A stretch of 64,000 bases of DNA from Anaerolineae bacterium (GTDB lineage: Bacteria > Chloroflexota > Anaerolineae > Promineifilales > Promineifilaceae): the NCBI GenBank assembly GCA_023382655.1, contig JAHDWK010000002.1:186001-250000 (forward strand), given 5' to 3'. The notes beneath the pieces were generated by a model. The model made no database searches, was not told the origin of the DNA, and worked only from the letters and a program-made list of their open reading frames with translations. The position numbers and the translations under genes were made by a program. Of the stretch, positions 54,510-62,980 are shown piece by piece (positions within the stretch are counted from its first letter, which is position 1; each line of letters begins with the position of its first letter).

Positions 54510-55477
54510 GATTTAGTCAGGATAGCGGCGGCCGTCGGCGTCTGGCGTTTTCTCGGCCGGGAAGAATTGCCCGCCCCATCCACCCGGCTCACCGGGCGCG
54601 CCGGCAGCAACTTATCTATGGGAACCGTAAACGGATTTTGCCCCTTCAACATATGACGGTGCAGCCGTTTGTTAAACGCCTCGTCCAGAATCGGCAGCGT
54701 CAGTTCGTCCACCCCCGCGTGGTTTGCCAGCAGCGCCGCAAAACGGAGCAAATTCATCACGTTCCCTACCACGCCATCAGTCGCGTAGTGCAGCCGCAGC
54801 AACAACTCATTGGCCGGAATCTCATCCGCAAACGATAGCCCCACCACCTCCTGCGCATATTGCAGAAAATGGGCAAACAGTCGCGCCTCCGCTTCATTGT
54901 CAAAGCGAAAGGGGCGCAGTGCCTCCCGCACGGCAAACAGCCGGGAAAGCTGCTGATTGGCCCGCAGAATCGTTTCTACCGAGTTATCAATACCCACCAC
55001 CAGATAAGGAATCCCCGTCTCCTTAATCAGCACCTTCAGCCAGTCAGACACCCTGGCCAACACCCGGTTCGTCTCCGTGTCAATCAGGTGGTGGAAATCA
55101 TCCAGAATCACCAACTGCACCTCACACACCTGAAGATAATGAATCAGCCGGGCATTCATCATTTGCAGCGTCCCCTTGTGCGCCCCCGGATCACCCAACG
55201 CCGTCAACATCTGCACCGCCATCCCCTTCACCGTCACCGGCGATGGCGTTTCCAGATAAAAAACCGGGATGCGTGTGCCATCCCTGGCTTCATAGCGGGG
55301 GAAGTTGGCAGCGTAGGCGCGTACCAGCGTAGACTTCCCCGCCCCCGATACCCCTTCCAGCGCCATGCAAGCCGGCTCTCCGGCCTGGGCTGTCGCTTCC
55401 TGGCACAGGCGAATATCGGCGTGTAACTCATTAAACCGGGGATAACGAATGAGAGTGGTTGGCAAAGGGTTGCCCAT
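54506..55477 (-). CDS. tnsC: Transposition regulator ATPase TnsC
   Basis: A 323-residue AAA+ protein, TniB/TnsC type. Walker A is 'EGVSGAGKST' (res 41-50), Walker B 'LVILDDFHHL' (res 122-131), and the sensor region 'YLVVGIDNSVETILRANQQL'. The Lys/Arg-rich C-tail ends 'RPRKRQTPTAAAILTKS'. It links the target selector to the transposase. ATG 55477 has GAGGACGG upstream; the longer frame to 55675 has no support. It follows tnsB by 13 nt and overlaps tniQ. Confidence 0.92.
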   Translation of the reverse strand: MGNPLPTTLIRYPRFNELHADIRLCQEATAQAGEPACMALEGVSGAGKSTLVRAYAANFPRYEARDGTRIPVFYLETPSPVTVKGMAVQMLTALGDPGAHKGTLQMMNARLIHYLQVCEVQLVILDDFHHLIDTETNRVLARVSDWLKVLIKETGIPYLVVGIDNSVETILRANQQLSRLFAVREALRPFRFDNEAEARLFAHFLQYAQEVVGLSFADEIPANELLLRLHYATDGVVGNVMNLLRFAALLANHAGVDELTLPILDEAFNKRLHRHMLKGQNPFTVPIDKLLPARPVSRVDGAGNSSRPRKRQTPTAAAILTKS

Positions 55478-55490
55478 ACTGACCGTCCTC

Positions 55491-57440
55491 CTAATCAGGT
55501 TCCAGATTATCAATGCCCCACGCCCCATCTTCTGGTTTATCCAGATCAATGGGTGGCAGCCACGAGGGAGGGCTGGCTTCACTGGCTGGTGGCGCGGCGC
55601 CGTTGGCGGCGTCCCACCGGGCCAGCCGCTTTCGCGCCTGCCCCTTCTTGCTCCGCTCTTTGCTGGCCGCCACAATCGCCTGAATCTTCCGCTTCGCTTC
55701 CCCCAGCGCTTCCATAGACACCTTATCCTGGTTCAACAGCGCCTGGTTGCGAATAATCTGGTGTGACCAAAGCGTCAGCCCTTGTGCATATGCCTGGTCT
55801 AATGCCGGCACTTTGATGTACTTCATTTCAAATGGGTCAAAGACATATATCTGCCCTAAGTCATGGGGCAGGTACTTGATTTTCACCCTGGCGCTTCCGG
55901 CCGTGTTCGCCTGGGTGCGCAGCCGATGGCGCAGCAGGCTTAACTCATGGCAGTTATACCGCAGCGATTCAAACTCGATGCCATAATGATTGATAACCCG
56001 CTCTGTCAGCCGTCCCAACAAAATGGATAACTCTTCGGGATTGGTCGGGACGCGCGGGAAAAACCCGGCCTGCATCGCCGCTTCCCACCGGCGCGCCGGC
56101 ACAGCGCCCAACCCTCTATGAAAACTCTCGGCGTAAATGTCCAGCAGGAAAACGTGCATCATCTGGTAGATTTCTTCCTGCCGCAACGAAGCAAACCGCA
56201 CACTGTCATAATCCCCCCTGGCATCCACATTGGAAAAGGTCGTGCCTGGCAGCATGTGGAACAAACCGGTATTAAACGTGCCAAACATGCGCTCCACCGT
56301 CGCCTTGAAATGTGGCGTTTGCACCGGCAGCCGTTGTAACAGAATGCCCAACGACAGGCAGGCGTCTTGCAGTGAATCGCCGATAAACTCCTTGCCATTG
56401 TCCACTACCAGCGTATGGGGAATCCCGCAGGCCAACCATTGATGCTCGGTGCCATACAACTCCCGCGCATCCGGCTTGGGCAAGATGGCGTGGTGCAGGC
56501 AGGCGCTTACTGTTAGATAGCTGGGTGGCTCAAAACCCAAATAGAGGCCGAGCGGGTAGCGTGTGGCCACATCCAGACAATACGTCAAGGTCAGGCGTCC
56601 CAACGGCAAGTTGTCGTCGTCATCCACCACAAAGATGTCTGTCAACGTGTGGTCAATCTCCACCCGTTCCAGCGGGAATTTAGGGTACTCCATGGCCCCA
56701 AACTGGCCCATTTCCATCTCGGCCTCTCGCCGTCCGCGCTTTGCTACCAGTATGCTTTTTGGGTCTTTGGCATTCAACCGTCGCCAGATAGTGGTGCGGG
56801 AAGGCAGCTTGAGCTTCTCCTCTTCCCGCCGCTGACGGTTTTCCAGGCCGAGACGCACGGCCACCTCATGTAAAATGTCGTCCACCTTCACCCGTTCGCG
56901 TACAAAATACCGTTCGTCAATGACTTGCGTCATGATCTTCTCCACAACCTCATCCTGTTGTGGAGCAGGCGTTCTTTTTTGCGGCAGCAGGGCACGAATA
57001 TCATTGCCACTTTCACCGTACTCTTTCAGCCAACGATAGAGTGATGGCACACTCACTGGCATCTCTGCATACTCGCCCCGAGCCTGGGCCGCTTTCAGGT
57101 CATCTACGCGCTTCTTCACGTCCGCCGTGGTACGCAAACCATCAGGAATCTTCAATAGTGGTTCAATCGCCGCCAGCCGATACCGGGCGATCTCCTGTTC
57201 CCGTGCGGAATAATCTGCCAGAGAAGCCGGGACAGGCGGCGCTGCTGGTGAACCTGTCGCCGAAAAATAGAGAGAGCCTTGCGCCAACTCCTTATACAGG
57301 TCAGTAAACGTGGCCGTGATGACCTTCCCGTCTTGCAAACTTTCCAGTTCTAAACGGTTGCCCGGTAATAGTTTCTTGACAAAAAAGGGAACCGAATTCC
57401 ATACGAGCCGGGTATCAACCGAAAAGCGATGGGTGCTCAT
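55491..57440 (-). CDS. tnsB: DDE transposase TnsB
   Basis: A 649-residue rve/integrase-core transposase. DNA-binding helical domains occupy ~res 80-230, and the catalytic triad sits at D263 ('VEIDHTLTD'), D347 ('LVVDNGKEF') and E383 ('KATVERMFGTF'). A beta-barrel follows (~res 480-560, 'VKIKYLPHDLGQIYVFDP'). The tail is Lys/Arg then Pro-rich, of the type that contacts TnsC. ATG 57440 has AGGAGGAGAA upstream. It overlaps tnsA by 26 bp. Confidence 0.95.
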   Translation of the reverse strand: MSTHRFSVDTRLVWNSVPFFVKKLLPGNRLELESLQDGKVITATFTDLYKELAQGSLYFSATGSPAAPPVPASLADYSAREQEIARYRLAAIEPLLKIPDGLRTTADVKKRVDDLKAAQARGEYAEMPVSVPSLYRWLKEYGESGNDIRALLPQKRTPAPQQDEVVEKIMTQVIDERYFVRERVKVDDILHEVAVRLGLENRQRREEEKLKLPSRTTIWRRLNAKDPKSILVAKRGRREAEMEMGQFGAMEYPKFPLERVEIDHTLTDIFVVDDDDNLPLGRLTLTYCLDVATRYPLGLYLGFEPPSYLTVSACLHHAILPKPDARELYGTEHQWLACGIPHTLVVDNGKEFIGDSLQDACLSLGILLQRLPVQTPHFKATVERMFGTFNTGLFHMLPGTTFSNVDARGDYDSVRFASLRQEEIYQMMHVFLLDIYAESFHRGLGAVPARRWEAAMQAGFFPRVPTNPEELSILLGRLTERVINHYGIEFESLRYNCHELSLLRHRLRTQANTAGSARVKIKYLPHDLGQIYVFDPFEMKYIKVPALDQAYAQGLTLWSHQIIRNQALLNQDKVSMEALGEAKRKIQAIVAASKERSKKGQARKRLARWDAANGAAPPASEASPPSWLPPIDLDKPEDGAWGIDNLEPD

Positions 57441-58098
57441 GTTGTTCTCCTCCTGGTGATGACTTCCTTATTCCTATGTCCAGGTCTATGGGTCGTTCAT
57501 GTAGCCCCACTACCAGAAGTTCATGGTAAAAAGCCATCTGAAAAATAGCGGCGACCGCTAACCCCGGTTCCACTCCTGGCACAGCACAGACAACGGCAGA
57601 AACAGCACCAATACCACCAATACCACCAGAAGGATCAAGGACATTCAGGATTTTGTGTTTGACCGTTGTGGGTATGGCATGACGGGCATACTGCGTGAGG
57701 AGCCTTACATTTGCCAGCAGGCAGCCGTCACGCACTGCTTTCTCGGTGATGACCTGGTACGTCCACCCATGCTCCTCCGCCCAGGTTTCACCGGCGGCAA
57801 ACTTGCGCTGATTCTCCTCTGCACACACCAGCGCCTCTGGTTTGCACTCCACTGTGATGTGGCGTCCATCCGCCAGTTGCACATGAAAATCTGGGGTGTA
57901 ACGCCGCTTCAAACCACCATCCAGATAGCCGATGGTATAAGGCTGTTCGCAGAATGAAATGACTTCACTGGCAAAGTCGAGAAGGTATATCAGGTCTCGT
58001 TCAATCGTGGATTCAAACGCCACCATCTTCCCCAACTTGATAGATGGGAAATAACCAATGATATTTCCACCTCGGTTCGATACTTTTCTTACAGGCAT
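57415..58098 (-). CDS. tnsA: TnsA endonuclease
   Basis: A 227-residue protein with the TnsA nuclease core: 'FESTIERDLIYLLDF' (Glu29/Glu33), 'YTPDFHV' (Asp70), 'VECKPE' (Glu84, Lys86). It cuts the 5' strands so that the element excises (cut-and-paste). ATG 58098 was chosen; an in-frame TTG at 58119 is an alternative, and neither has a strong Shine-Dalgarno. The presence of TnsA separates this from Tn5053-like elements and argues against obligate replicative cointegrates. Confidence 0.92.
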   Translation of the reverse strand: MPVRKVSNRGGNIIGYFPSIKLGKMVAFESTIERDLIYLLDFASEVISFCEQPYTIGYLDGGLKRRYTPDFHVQLADGRHITVECKPEALVCAEENQRKFAAGETWAEEHGWTYQVITEKAVRDGCLLANVRLLTQYARHAIPTTVKHKILNVLDPSGGIGGIGAVSAVVCAVPGVEPGLAVAAIFQMAFYHELLVVGLHERPIDLDIGIRKSSPGGEQHEHPSLFG

Positions 58099-58177
58099 AA
58101 TTGTTTTAGGAGTTGGCAAGTAACCAAACTGTTACAGCAAAGTATAAACCTTTTCGCACATGGCGTCGGCTTTATGT

Positions 58178-58196
58178 AGCACATAAGTGCTATAAT
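58178..58196. promoter_or_regulatory. Extended -10 promoter with overlapping palindrome, Xre gene
   Basis: AGCAC-ATAA-GTGCT (58178-58191) overlaps TGCTATAAT (TG-N-TATAAT, 58188-58196), about 43 nt before the Xre start. A palindrome on the promoter is what an autoregulating Xre protein would bind. Confidence 0.65.
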
Positions 58197-58238
58197 TGGT
58201 TGGGACGAATTGAAACTGTTGAGAAGTATTGAGAGCTT

Positions 58239-58565
58239 ATGAAACCTGGGGTTGTGGTTTATCGGGAACAGCGCGTGAGGGAAATTGCGCTTTGTGTACG
58301 GAGTGCCCGCATTAAGGCGGGCTGGACACAGGAACAAGTAGCGGAACATCTGGGATATTCTCGCGCCCATGTAAATCGGGTAGAACAAGGCAGCGCCCAA
58401 TTGAAAGTTGCTGGCCTTGAATTACTTTCCGATGCATTTGAAATCACCCTTACAGAATTGCTTGAACGTCGTCATGGACAATCCGGGCATCAAGAGATGA
58501 TGTCCGGGTTTAAGATAAAGTGTGCCAGTATTCGGTCGAGCAGGTGGGGCACATCGCTCTCCTGA
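58239..58565 (+). CDS. Xre-family HTH regulator
   Basis: A 108-residue protein. 'IRSARIKAGWTQEQVAEHLGYSRAHVNRVEQGS' is a clear lambda-repressor-type HTH. It is transcribed away from tnsA, from an extended -10 promoter overlaid with a palindrome, and probably controls the tns operon; Xre proteins serve this role in related elements. The last ~25 residues overlap the end of the convergent gene at 58490. Confidence 0.85.
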   Translation: MKPGVVVYREQRVREIALCVRSARIKAGWTQEQVAEHLGYSRAHVNRVEQGSAQLKVAGLELLSDAFEITLTELLERRHGQSGHQEMMSGFKIKCASIRSSRWGTSLS

Positions 58566-59611
58566 AAGTGGGCGGCCAAAAACTCAACCCGGATGGGGGC
58601 GTAAGTCGCCAGCGGCTTAAAATAACAGAAGTTAAACAATAACTCAACCCCCTCGGCATGAATCTGGTGGTGGAACATAAGCGACCGGCTGCCCCAGGGC
58701 AGGAGGGTACTCAAGACCTGGGCGTCGGTAATGACCGCTGCCGGTTCTCGCCCCACAAGCTGACCCGCCATGCGCGTGAGAACCTGTGAACTATTGGTAC
58801 TGAAGGCCGCCAGAGGCAGGCTGTTGTCACCCAAACCCCTGACACAATCGCGTAGAACCATTGACCCCTTCTTTTCCGCTATCTCCAAAAAGCTGCCAAG
58901 CCATAGATGGAGGCGCGGCGATTGTGCAGACGAACGACGGAATGTATCCAACATGTATGCTACTTCGTGGATGGACAAGTCTTTTGCCTGTGCCCTGTCT
59001 TCGGCCGTTTGTGGGTTGCTAAAAACCTGCATTCTCTGTTGCTGGCCGGATGGGGTGTATAGCTGCTCTTTTTTCCGGCCGCAAAGCGAGGGGTAGAACA
59101 CGCCGTCAATCAATACAGGTATTTGATGGAACGACAACGTTTCTACCATTTCTCCAACCAGGATTTCATAAGCCCATTCAACAGCCTGGCTTTCTGTTCG
59201 CCAGCGATCTGTACCCAGGTTGTAGAGCCATAGCTGGTTCTTGAACTCCTGGGAAGGGTAGACAAGCGAATGGGCTTCCGGCCCGTCAGCCAGATGTAAT
59301 GTTACCGGTTCATGCTGTGGCAGGGATTCCAGGCATAAGGTGAAAACGGCCAGGTCTTCGGCGCTGGCCGGACGCGGAATGAACTGTCTGAAAAAACGAT
59401 GGATGACTTCCACGAGCAGCGTCTCCGATTCATTGAGGATGGAAAGCACGGAGACAACCACAATAAAAAACGCTGCTTCCCGTAACGAGAAACAGCGCCA
59501 GTAGTTATGCTGAGTGTTTCTACCCGATACAATCGGGATTTGATACACTTTGCATATCTCGGAACCTGCACCGCCAGGTTTCGGGTTAGATGTCGGGGGG
59601 TGTACCACCAC
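58490..59611 (-). CDS. Unrecognised protein near right transposon end (weakly NurA-like)
   Basis: A 373-residue frame. A terminator-like hairpin with TTTTTT lies at about 59461-59500 inside the 5' part of the frame, so the true start is probably GTG 59461 or GTG 59449, leaving ~320 residues ('VVVSVLSILNESETLLVEVIHR'). Motifs such as 'IPVLIDGVFYPSL' and the C-terminal 'APIRVEFLAAHF' faintly recall NurA-type nucleases. I cannot confirm any family; it is not TnsE by eye. Its position and strand suggest it is part of the element's core or a fifth tns gene. Confidence 0.45.
   Translation of the reverse strand: MVVHPPTSNPKPGGAGSEICKVYQIPIVSGRNTQHNYWRCFSLREAAFFIVVVSVLSILNESETLLVEVIHRFFRQFIPRPASAEDLAVFTLCLESLPQHEPVTLHLADGPEAHSLVYPSQEFKNQLWLYNLGTDRWRTESQAVEWAYEILVGEMVETLSFHQIPVLIDGVFYPSLCGRKKEQLYTPSGQQQRMQVFSNPQTAEDRAQAKDLSIHEVAYMLDTFRRSSAQSPRLHLWLGSFLEIAEKKGSMVLRDCVRGLGDNSLPLAAFSTNSSQVLTRMAGQLVGREPAAVITDAQVLSTLLPWGSRSLMFHHQIHAEGVELLFNFCYFKPLATYAPIRVEFLAAHFQESDVPHLLDRILAHFILNPDIIS
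59462..59500 (-). terminator. Hairpin with T-run upstream of the 58490 gene
   Basis: On the - strand GCGCTGTTTC, loop, GGAAGCAGCG then TTTTTTATT. It would stop transcripts entering from the right end, insulating the element's genes. Confidence 0.6.
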
Positions 59612-59720
59612 CTTCCCGGCATCGCTCTGAGTTATGTGATTGTCTCCTGCTAAGGTATTATGGTAGGTGTGAGACGGGTTGTCAAACTTAAAAATTAGAG
59701 AGAATTAACCCCGGTAGGGG

Positions 59721-59882
59721 ATTCTCAACAAACATGGAATAATCCTGACAAACCGTTGTAGGACAATCTCGGCGAAGATGAAACAACTGTAGGGTATTTT
59801 CAGGGAAGGTAAATTATGATTCTCAAATTAGGCGAAACAACGTACCCCCGCAATGGGGTCTCATTCTCAATTGAGGTGAAAT
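59721..59882. repeat. Right-end set of four spaced probable TnsB-binding sites
   Basis: Units of the ATTCTC...TGAAA type, inverse to the left-end units, at 59721, 59763, 59818 and 59863. They are spaced 42-55 bp apart rather than touching, like the left end of Tn7. The 59612-59720 stretch holds no gene. Confidence 0.75.
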
Positions 59883-59888
59883 ACTAGA
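59863..59888. repeat. Right terminal inverted repeat
   Basis: ATTCTCAATTGAGGTGAAAT followed by ACTAGA. The reverse complement aligns with 43401-43426 at 21 of 26 positions. Confidence 0.88.
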
Positions 59889-59917
59889 ACCTGACAGGTT
59901 TTTAAAACCTGTCAGGT
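59889..59917. repeat. 29-bp palindrome carrying the right target duplication
   Basis: ACCTGACAGGTTTT, a single T, then AAAACCTGTCAGGT: perfect 14-bp arms. The first five bases are the ACCTG duplication, so the transposon entered the palindrome's left edge. It may have been the gyrB terminator before insertion. Confidence 0.9.
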
Positions 59918-59941
59918 CTCTTCATAACTATAAAGCCCGAT

Positions 59942-62164
59942 ATGAAGAGACATCATGTGGCGTTATTTCTGCTGATTTTGTGGTTGGCGGCCTGTGGGCA
60001 GGGCGCGAACTTGCCCACCATTCAGGATAGTCAGGTGGTGGTGACTTTGCCGCCGCCGCCGACCAATACCCCTATTCCCACTGAAATCCCCACTACGGAA
60101 GATGCGACAGGCATTGCCGTGGCCTTTTTCAAGGCGTGGGAGCAAGGGGATTTGCTGGGCATGTACAGCCTGCTGACGCCACAAACCCAGGCGTTGGTGG
60201 ATAGCGCCTCGTTTGTAGCCCGGTATGAGGAGGCGATGAATACGGCCACGACGCAGGCCATTCATACCCAAATGCTCTCGGCGGCACAGGAAGAGAACCA
60301 GGCGGAGATGGCGGTGCGGGTGACGTGGCAAACTCATGCGGTGGGGGATATTGTGCGCGATTTGGTGGTACCGATGGCGTATCAGAACGGCCGTTGGGGA
60401 ATTGTGTGGGACGAAAGTTTGATCCTGCCGGAGTTGGCCGGTGGCAACCGGCTGGTGCTGGCTGACCGCGTACCATCGCGCGCTAACATCTATGATGCCA
60501 ACGGCCGTGCCCTGGCTTACCAGGGCAGCATGATTCGCCTGGGCATTATCCCCGGCGAAATCAAAGATGAAACTGCGCTGGTAGCCTTGCTCAGCCAGGT
60601 GCTTAACAAAACGCCGGAAGCCATTAAAGAAACATACGCCCGCGCTTTGCCCAACTGGTATGTGCCGGTGGGCGATGTGCCTGAAGACGTGATGCAGCAA
60701 TACGTGGCCGCTTTGCAGCCTTTTATTGGGCAGGGATTGGCCGAACCGCAACCGCGCCTGGCCCGCCTTTATGCTGAGAACGGCGTAGCGCCCCATCTGG
60801 TGGGCCACACCGGCCTTATTCCCGTCGAGGTGGTGGAGAGCTATCAGGCGCAGGGGTATCGCGGTGATGAAATTGTGGGGTTGAGCGGCATTGAACTGTG
60901 GGCGGAGGATTACCTTAACGGCGAACGGGGCGGTACGCTGACGGTAATTGATGCCAACGGCCAATATGTGGGTACGGTGGCGGAAAGAGCGCCGAAACAG
61001 GCGCGCAGCATTTACACGACGATCAATGTGGAATTGCAAACGGCCGTTGAACAAATCCTGGCCGATGCTGTGGAGAGTTACCCCCTGGACACGGCCGGTG
61101 CGGCTATTGTGATGGACGTGAACACGGGCAAAATCCTGGCAATGGCTTCTTACCCGGACTTTGACCCCACCATTTATGACCCGGCGCGCCCCGATGCGGC
61201 CAATGCCTTAGCGCAGGTATTTGCCGATCCCCAACGGCCGTTGCTCAACCGCGCCACCCAGGGCCAATATCCTGCCGGTTCCCTCTTCAAAGTGGTCACT
61301 TTCACCGCGGCCATGACCAGTGGTCTCTACACCCCCAATTCCACTTATTACAGTAACGGCACATGGAGCGGCTTAGGCCCAAACTTCGTCAAAATAGACT
61401 GGCTGCAAGGGGGACATGGCACAGTTTCTTACCAGACCGCCATTACGGTTTCCTGTAACTCGTGCTTTTATGAAGCGGCGCTGGGCATGAACAATGTAGA
61501 CCCCAACCATTTCCCCACTGTCGCCCAACAAATGGGATTGGGCCAACTGACCGGCATCGCGGGCATAGCGGAATCGCCGGGCACGATCCCTTCGCCTGCC
61601 TGGAAAGAGGAAACGTTGGGTGAAGTCTGGCTGCCCGGTGATGCCGTGAACATGGGTATTGGGCAGGGTTTTGTGCAGGTGACGCCGCTGCAAATCGCCA
61701 CCATTTTCTCGGCCATTGCCAATGGCGGCGCCCTGTATCGCCCGACCGTGATTGACCGCATTGGCGCGGGCGGTGGCGCGCCGGAAGAGCCTTTTCCGGT
61801 GCAGGTAAATGGCGAAATGCCCCTGGCGCCAGAGCATCTGGCTTCGTTGCAGCAGGGGCTGTTTGATGTGACGCACAGTGGGCGGGGTACGGCCGAATTC
61901 ATTTTTAACGGGTTAAGTGTGCCTGCCGCCGGTAAGACGGGTACGGCCGAAGACCCTCCGCGTAATTCTCATGCCTGGTTTGCCGGGTATGCACCCGCCG
62001 GCCCCTATACCCGGTCGGATGGTACGGTGACGACGGAACCGGAGATTGCGGTGGTGGTGATTTTGGAAAATGCGGGGCAGGGGTCGGAAGTGGCTGCGCC
62101 GATTGTGCGCCAGATTATAGAGACGTATTTTGGCATTACGCCGTTGACGCCGCTGCCCTGGTGA
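59942..62164 (+). CDS. Lipoprotein penicillin-binding protein (class B transpeptidase)
   Basis: A 740-residue cell-wall transpeptidase. The lipobox signal 'LLILWLAACGQG' gives a lipidated N-terminal Cys. An NTF2-like MecA-N-type domain spans ~res 55-165, then the PBP dimer domain, then the transpeptidase with SxxK 'PAGSLFKVV', SxN 'VSCNSCF' and KTG 'AGKTGTAE'. This order is like PBP2a/PBP3-type enzymes. ATG 59942 lies 53 bp after the transposon, so its normal upstream promoter has been replaced by element sequence. A Met-Lys-Arg start follows a weak Shine-Dalgarno. Confidence 0.93.
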   Translation: MKRHHVALFLLILWLAACGQGANLPTIQDSQVVVTLPPPPTNTPIPTEIPTTEDATGIAVAFFKAWEQGDLLGMYSLLTPQTQALVDSASFVARYEEAMNTATTQAIHTQMLSAAQEENQAEMAVRVTWQTHAVGDIVRDLVVPMAYQNGRWGIVWDESLILPELAGGNRLVLADRVPSRANIYDANGRALAYQGSMIRLGIIPGEIKDETALVALLSQVLNKTPEAIKETYARALPNWYVPVGDVPEDVMQQYVAALQPFIGQGLAEPQPRLARLYAENGVAPHLVGHTGLIPVEVVESYQAQGYRGDEIVGLSGIELWAEDYLNGERGGTLTVIDANGQYVGTVAERAPKQARSIYTTINVELQTAVEQILADAVESYPLDTAGAAIVMDVNTGKILAMASYPDFDPTIYDPARPDAANALAQVFADPQRPLLNRATQGQYPAGSLFKVVTFTAAMTSGLYTPNSTYYSNGTWSGLGPNFVKIDWLQGGHGTVSYQTAITVSCNSCFYEAALGMNNVDPNHFPTVAQQMGLGQLTGIAGIAESPGTIPSPAWKEETLGEVWLPGDAVNMGIGQGFVQVTPLQIATIFSAIANGGALYRPTVIDRIGAGGGAPEEPFPVQVNGEMPLAPEHLASLQQGLFDVTHSGRGTAEFIFNGLSVPAAGKTGTAEDPPRNSHAWFAGYAPAGPYTRSDGTVTTEPEIAVVVILENAGQGSEVAAPIVRQIIETYFGITPLTPLPW

Positions 62165-62247
62165 ACGGTAATCGGTGAACAGTAATCGGTTATCGGTAAA
62201 GTGATTACTGATGACCGATTACCGATAACTGATTACCGATTACGACG
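62164..62247. repeat. GGTAATCGG/CCGATTACC word array
   Basis: GGTAATCGGTGAACAGTAATCGG is followed by ATGACCGATTACCGATAAC and another CCGATTAC. It lies between the PBP gene and the HD gene. Confidence 0.7.
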
Positions 62248-62257
62248 AGGAAAGACA

Positions 62258-62917
62258 TTGCCAGCAAACAACAACAAATCAAACAAACCCTGGCGGGAAG
62301 CGGTGGAAGAGGTGATGCATCATGCGACGGAGGCGGAGGCGTTGGCCCGTTTTGGCAAGCGGAAGCCGTCGTTTAATTATCGGTGGGAGCATGTGACGGC
62401 CGTTGTCACCCTGGCGAATAAACTGGCCGAACTCACCGGCGCGGACCGGGAGGTGGTGGAAGCGGCGGCCTGGCTGCATGATGTGCGCAAGGAAGCGAAA
62501 GAGAAACATCCCCAGGAAGGGGCCAAATTTGCCCGCAAATTTTTACCCAAAACGGATTTTCCAGCGGAGAAGATTGAAGCGGTAGCGCAGGCGATTGAAG
62601 CGCATATGGGGCTGTGGTTGGATGCGCCGTTGACTAACCTGGAGGCACAGGTGTTATGGGATGCGGATAAGCTGGCGAAGATTGGGCTGACGGCCGTGTT
62701 CCACTTTACCGGCAATGTTTTGGCTAAAGGCAAACCGATGACGACGGATGATTTGATTCTATACGGCCGTGACGCCGACTGGCAGACTAAAACGGTAGCC
62801 AGTATGCACACGGAACCGGCCCGTCGCGCCGCCGCCGCCCGCCTTGAGGCGTACAACAAGTTGTGGGAGTCGTTGGAAGGTGAGTTGAGGGGGGATGATT
62901 TGGATGGTAATCGGTAA
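62258..62917 (+). CDS. HD-domain hydrolase
   Basis: A 219-residue protein starting at TTG 62258 with GAGGAAAG upstream; the longer ATG 62201 frame would translate the repeat array. 'YRWEHVTAVVTLANKL' and 'EAAAWLHDVRKEAKEKHP' give the H...HD metal site, and 'LWDADKLAKIG' supplies a later Asp. Related to small HD phosphohydrolases such as YedJ/YpgQ-type nucleotidases. The last codons run into the next array. Substrate unknown. Confidence 0.88.
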   Translation: MPANNNKSNKPWREAVEEVMHHATEAEALARFGKRKPSFNYRWEHVTAVVTLANKLAELTGADREVVEAAAWLHDVRKEAKEKHPQEGAKFARKFLPKTDFPAEKIEAVAQAIEAHMGLWLDAPLTNLEAQVLWDADKLAKIGLTAVFHFTGNVLAKGKPMTTDDLILYGRDADWQTKTVASMHTEPARRAAAARLEAYNKLWESLEGELRGDDLDGNR

Positions 62918-62980
62918 TCGGTTATCGGTAATCGGTTTGCTTTCACCGATAACCGATTACTGATTACCGATTACCGCTTT
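62903..62980. repeat. GGTAATCGG/CCGATTACC word array
   Basis: Direct GGTAATCGGTAATCGGTTATCGG is followed by the inverse CCGATAACCGATTACTGATTACC, a strong hairpin between convergent genes, overlapping the end of the HD gene. Confidence 0.75.

Larger units (their letters stand above)
43401..59888. mobile_element. Tn7-like transposon (tnsA-tnsB-tnsC-tniQ) with defence cargo
   Basis: A 16,488-bp element bounded by imperfect terminal inverted repeats (left TGTAGGATTTCA..., right reverse-complement TCTAGTATTTCA...). Over the terminal 26 positions 21 match. It is flanked by a perfect ACCTG duplication. Core genes tnsA, tnsB, tnsC and tniQ are on the - strand at the right, and cargo occupies 43.6-52.3 kb. 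It sits in a palindrome just downstream of gyrB. There is no cas gene or CRISPR array, so it is not a CRISPR-guided element as seen here. All transposition genes look intact. Confidence 0.94.

Noticed and set aside
43401..59888. CRISPR-associated transposon (CAST)
   Set aside because: No Cas12k, Cascade gene or CRISPR array appears. The long HTH-rich TniQ suits protein-guided targeting instead.
43401..59888. Prophage or integrative conjugative element
   Set aside because: No integrase, capsid, portal, relaxase or mating genes; ends and duplication are those of Tn7-like elements.
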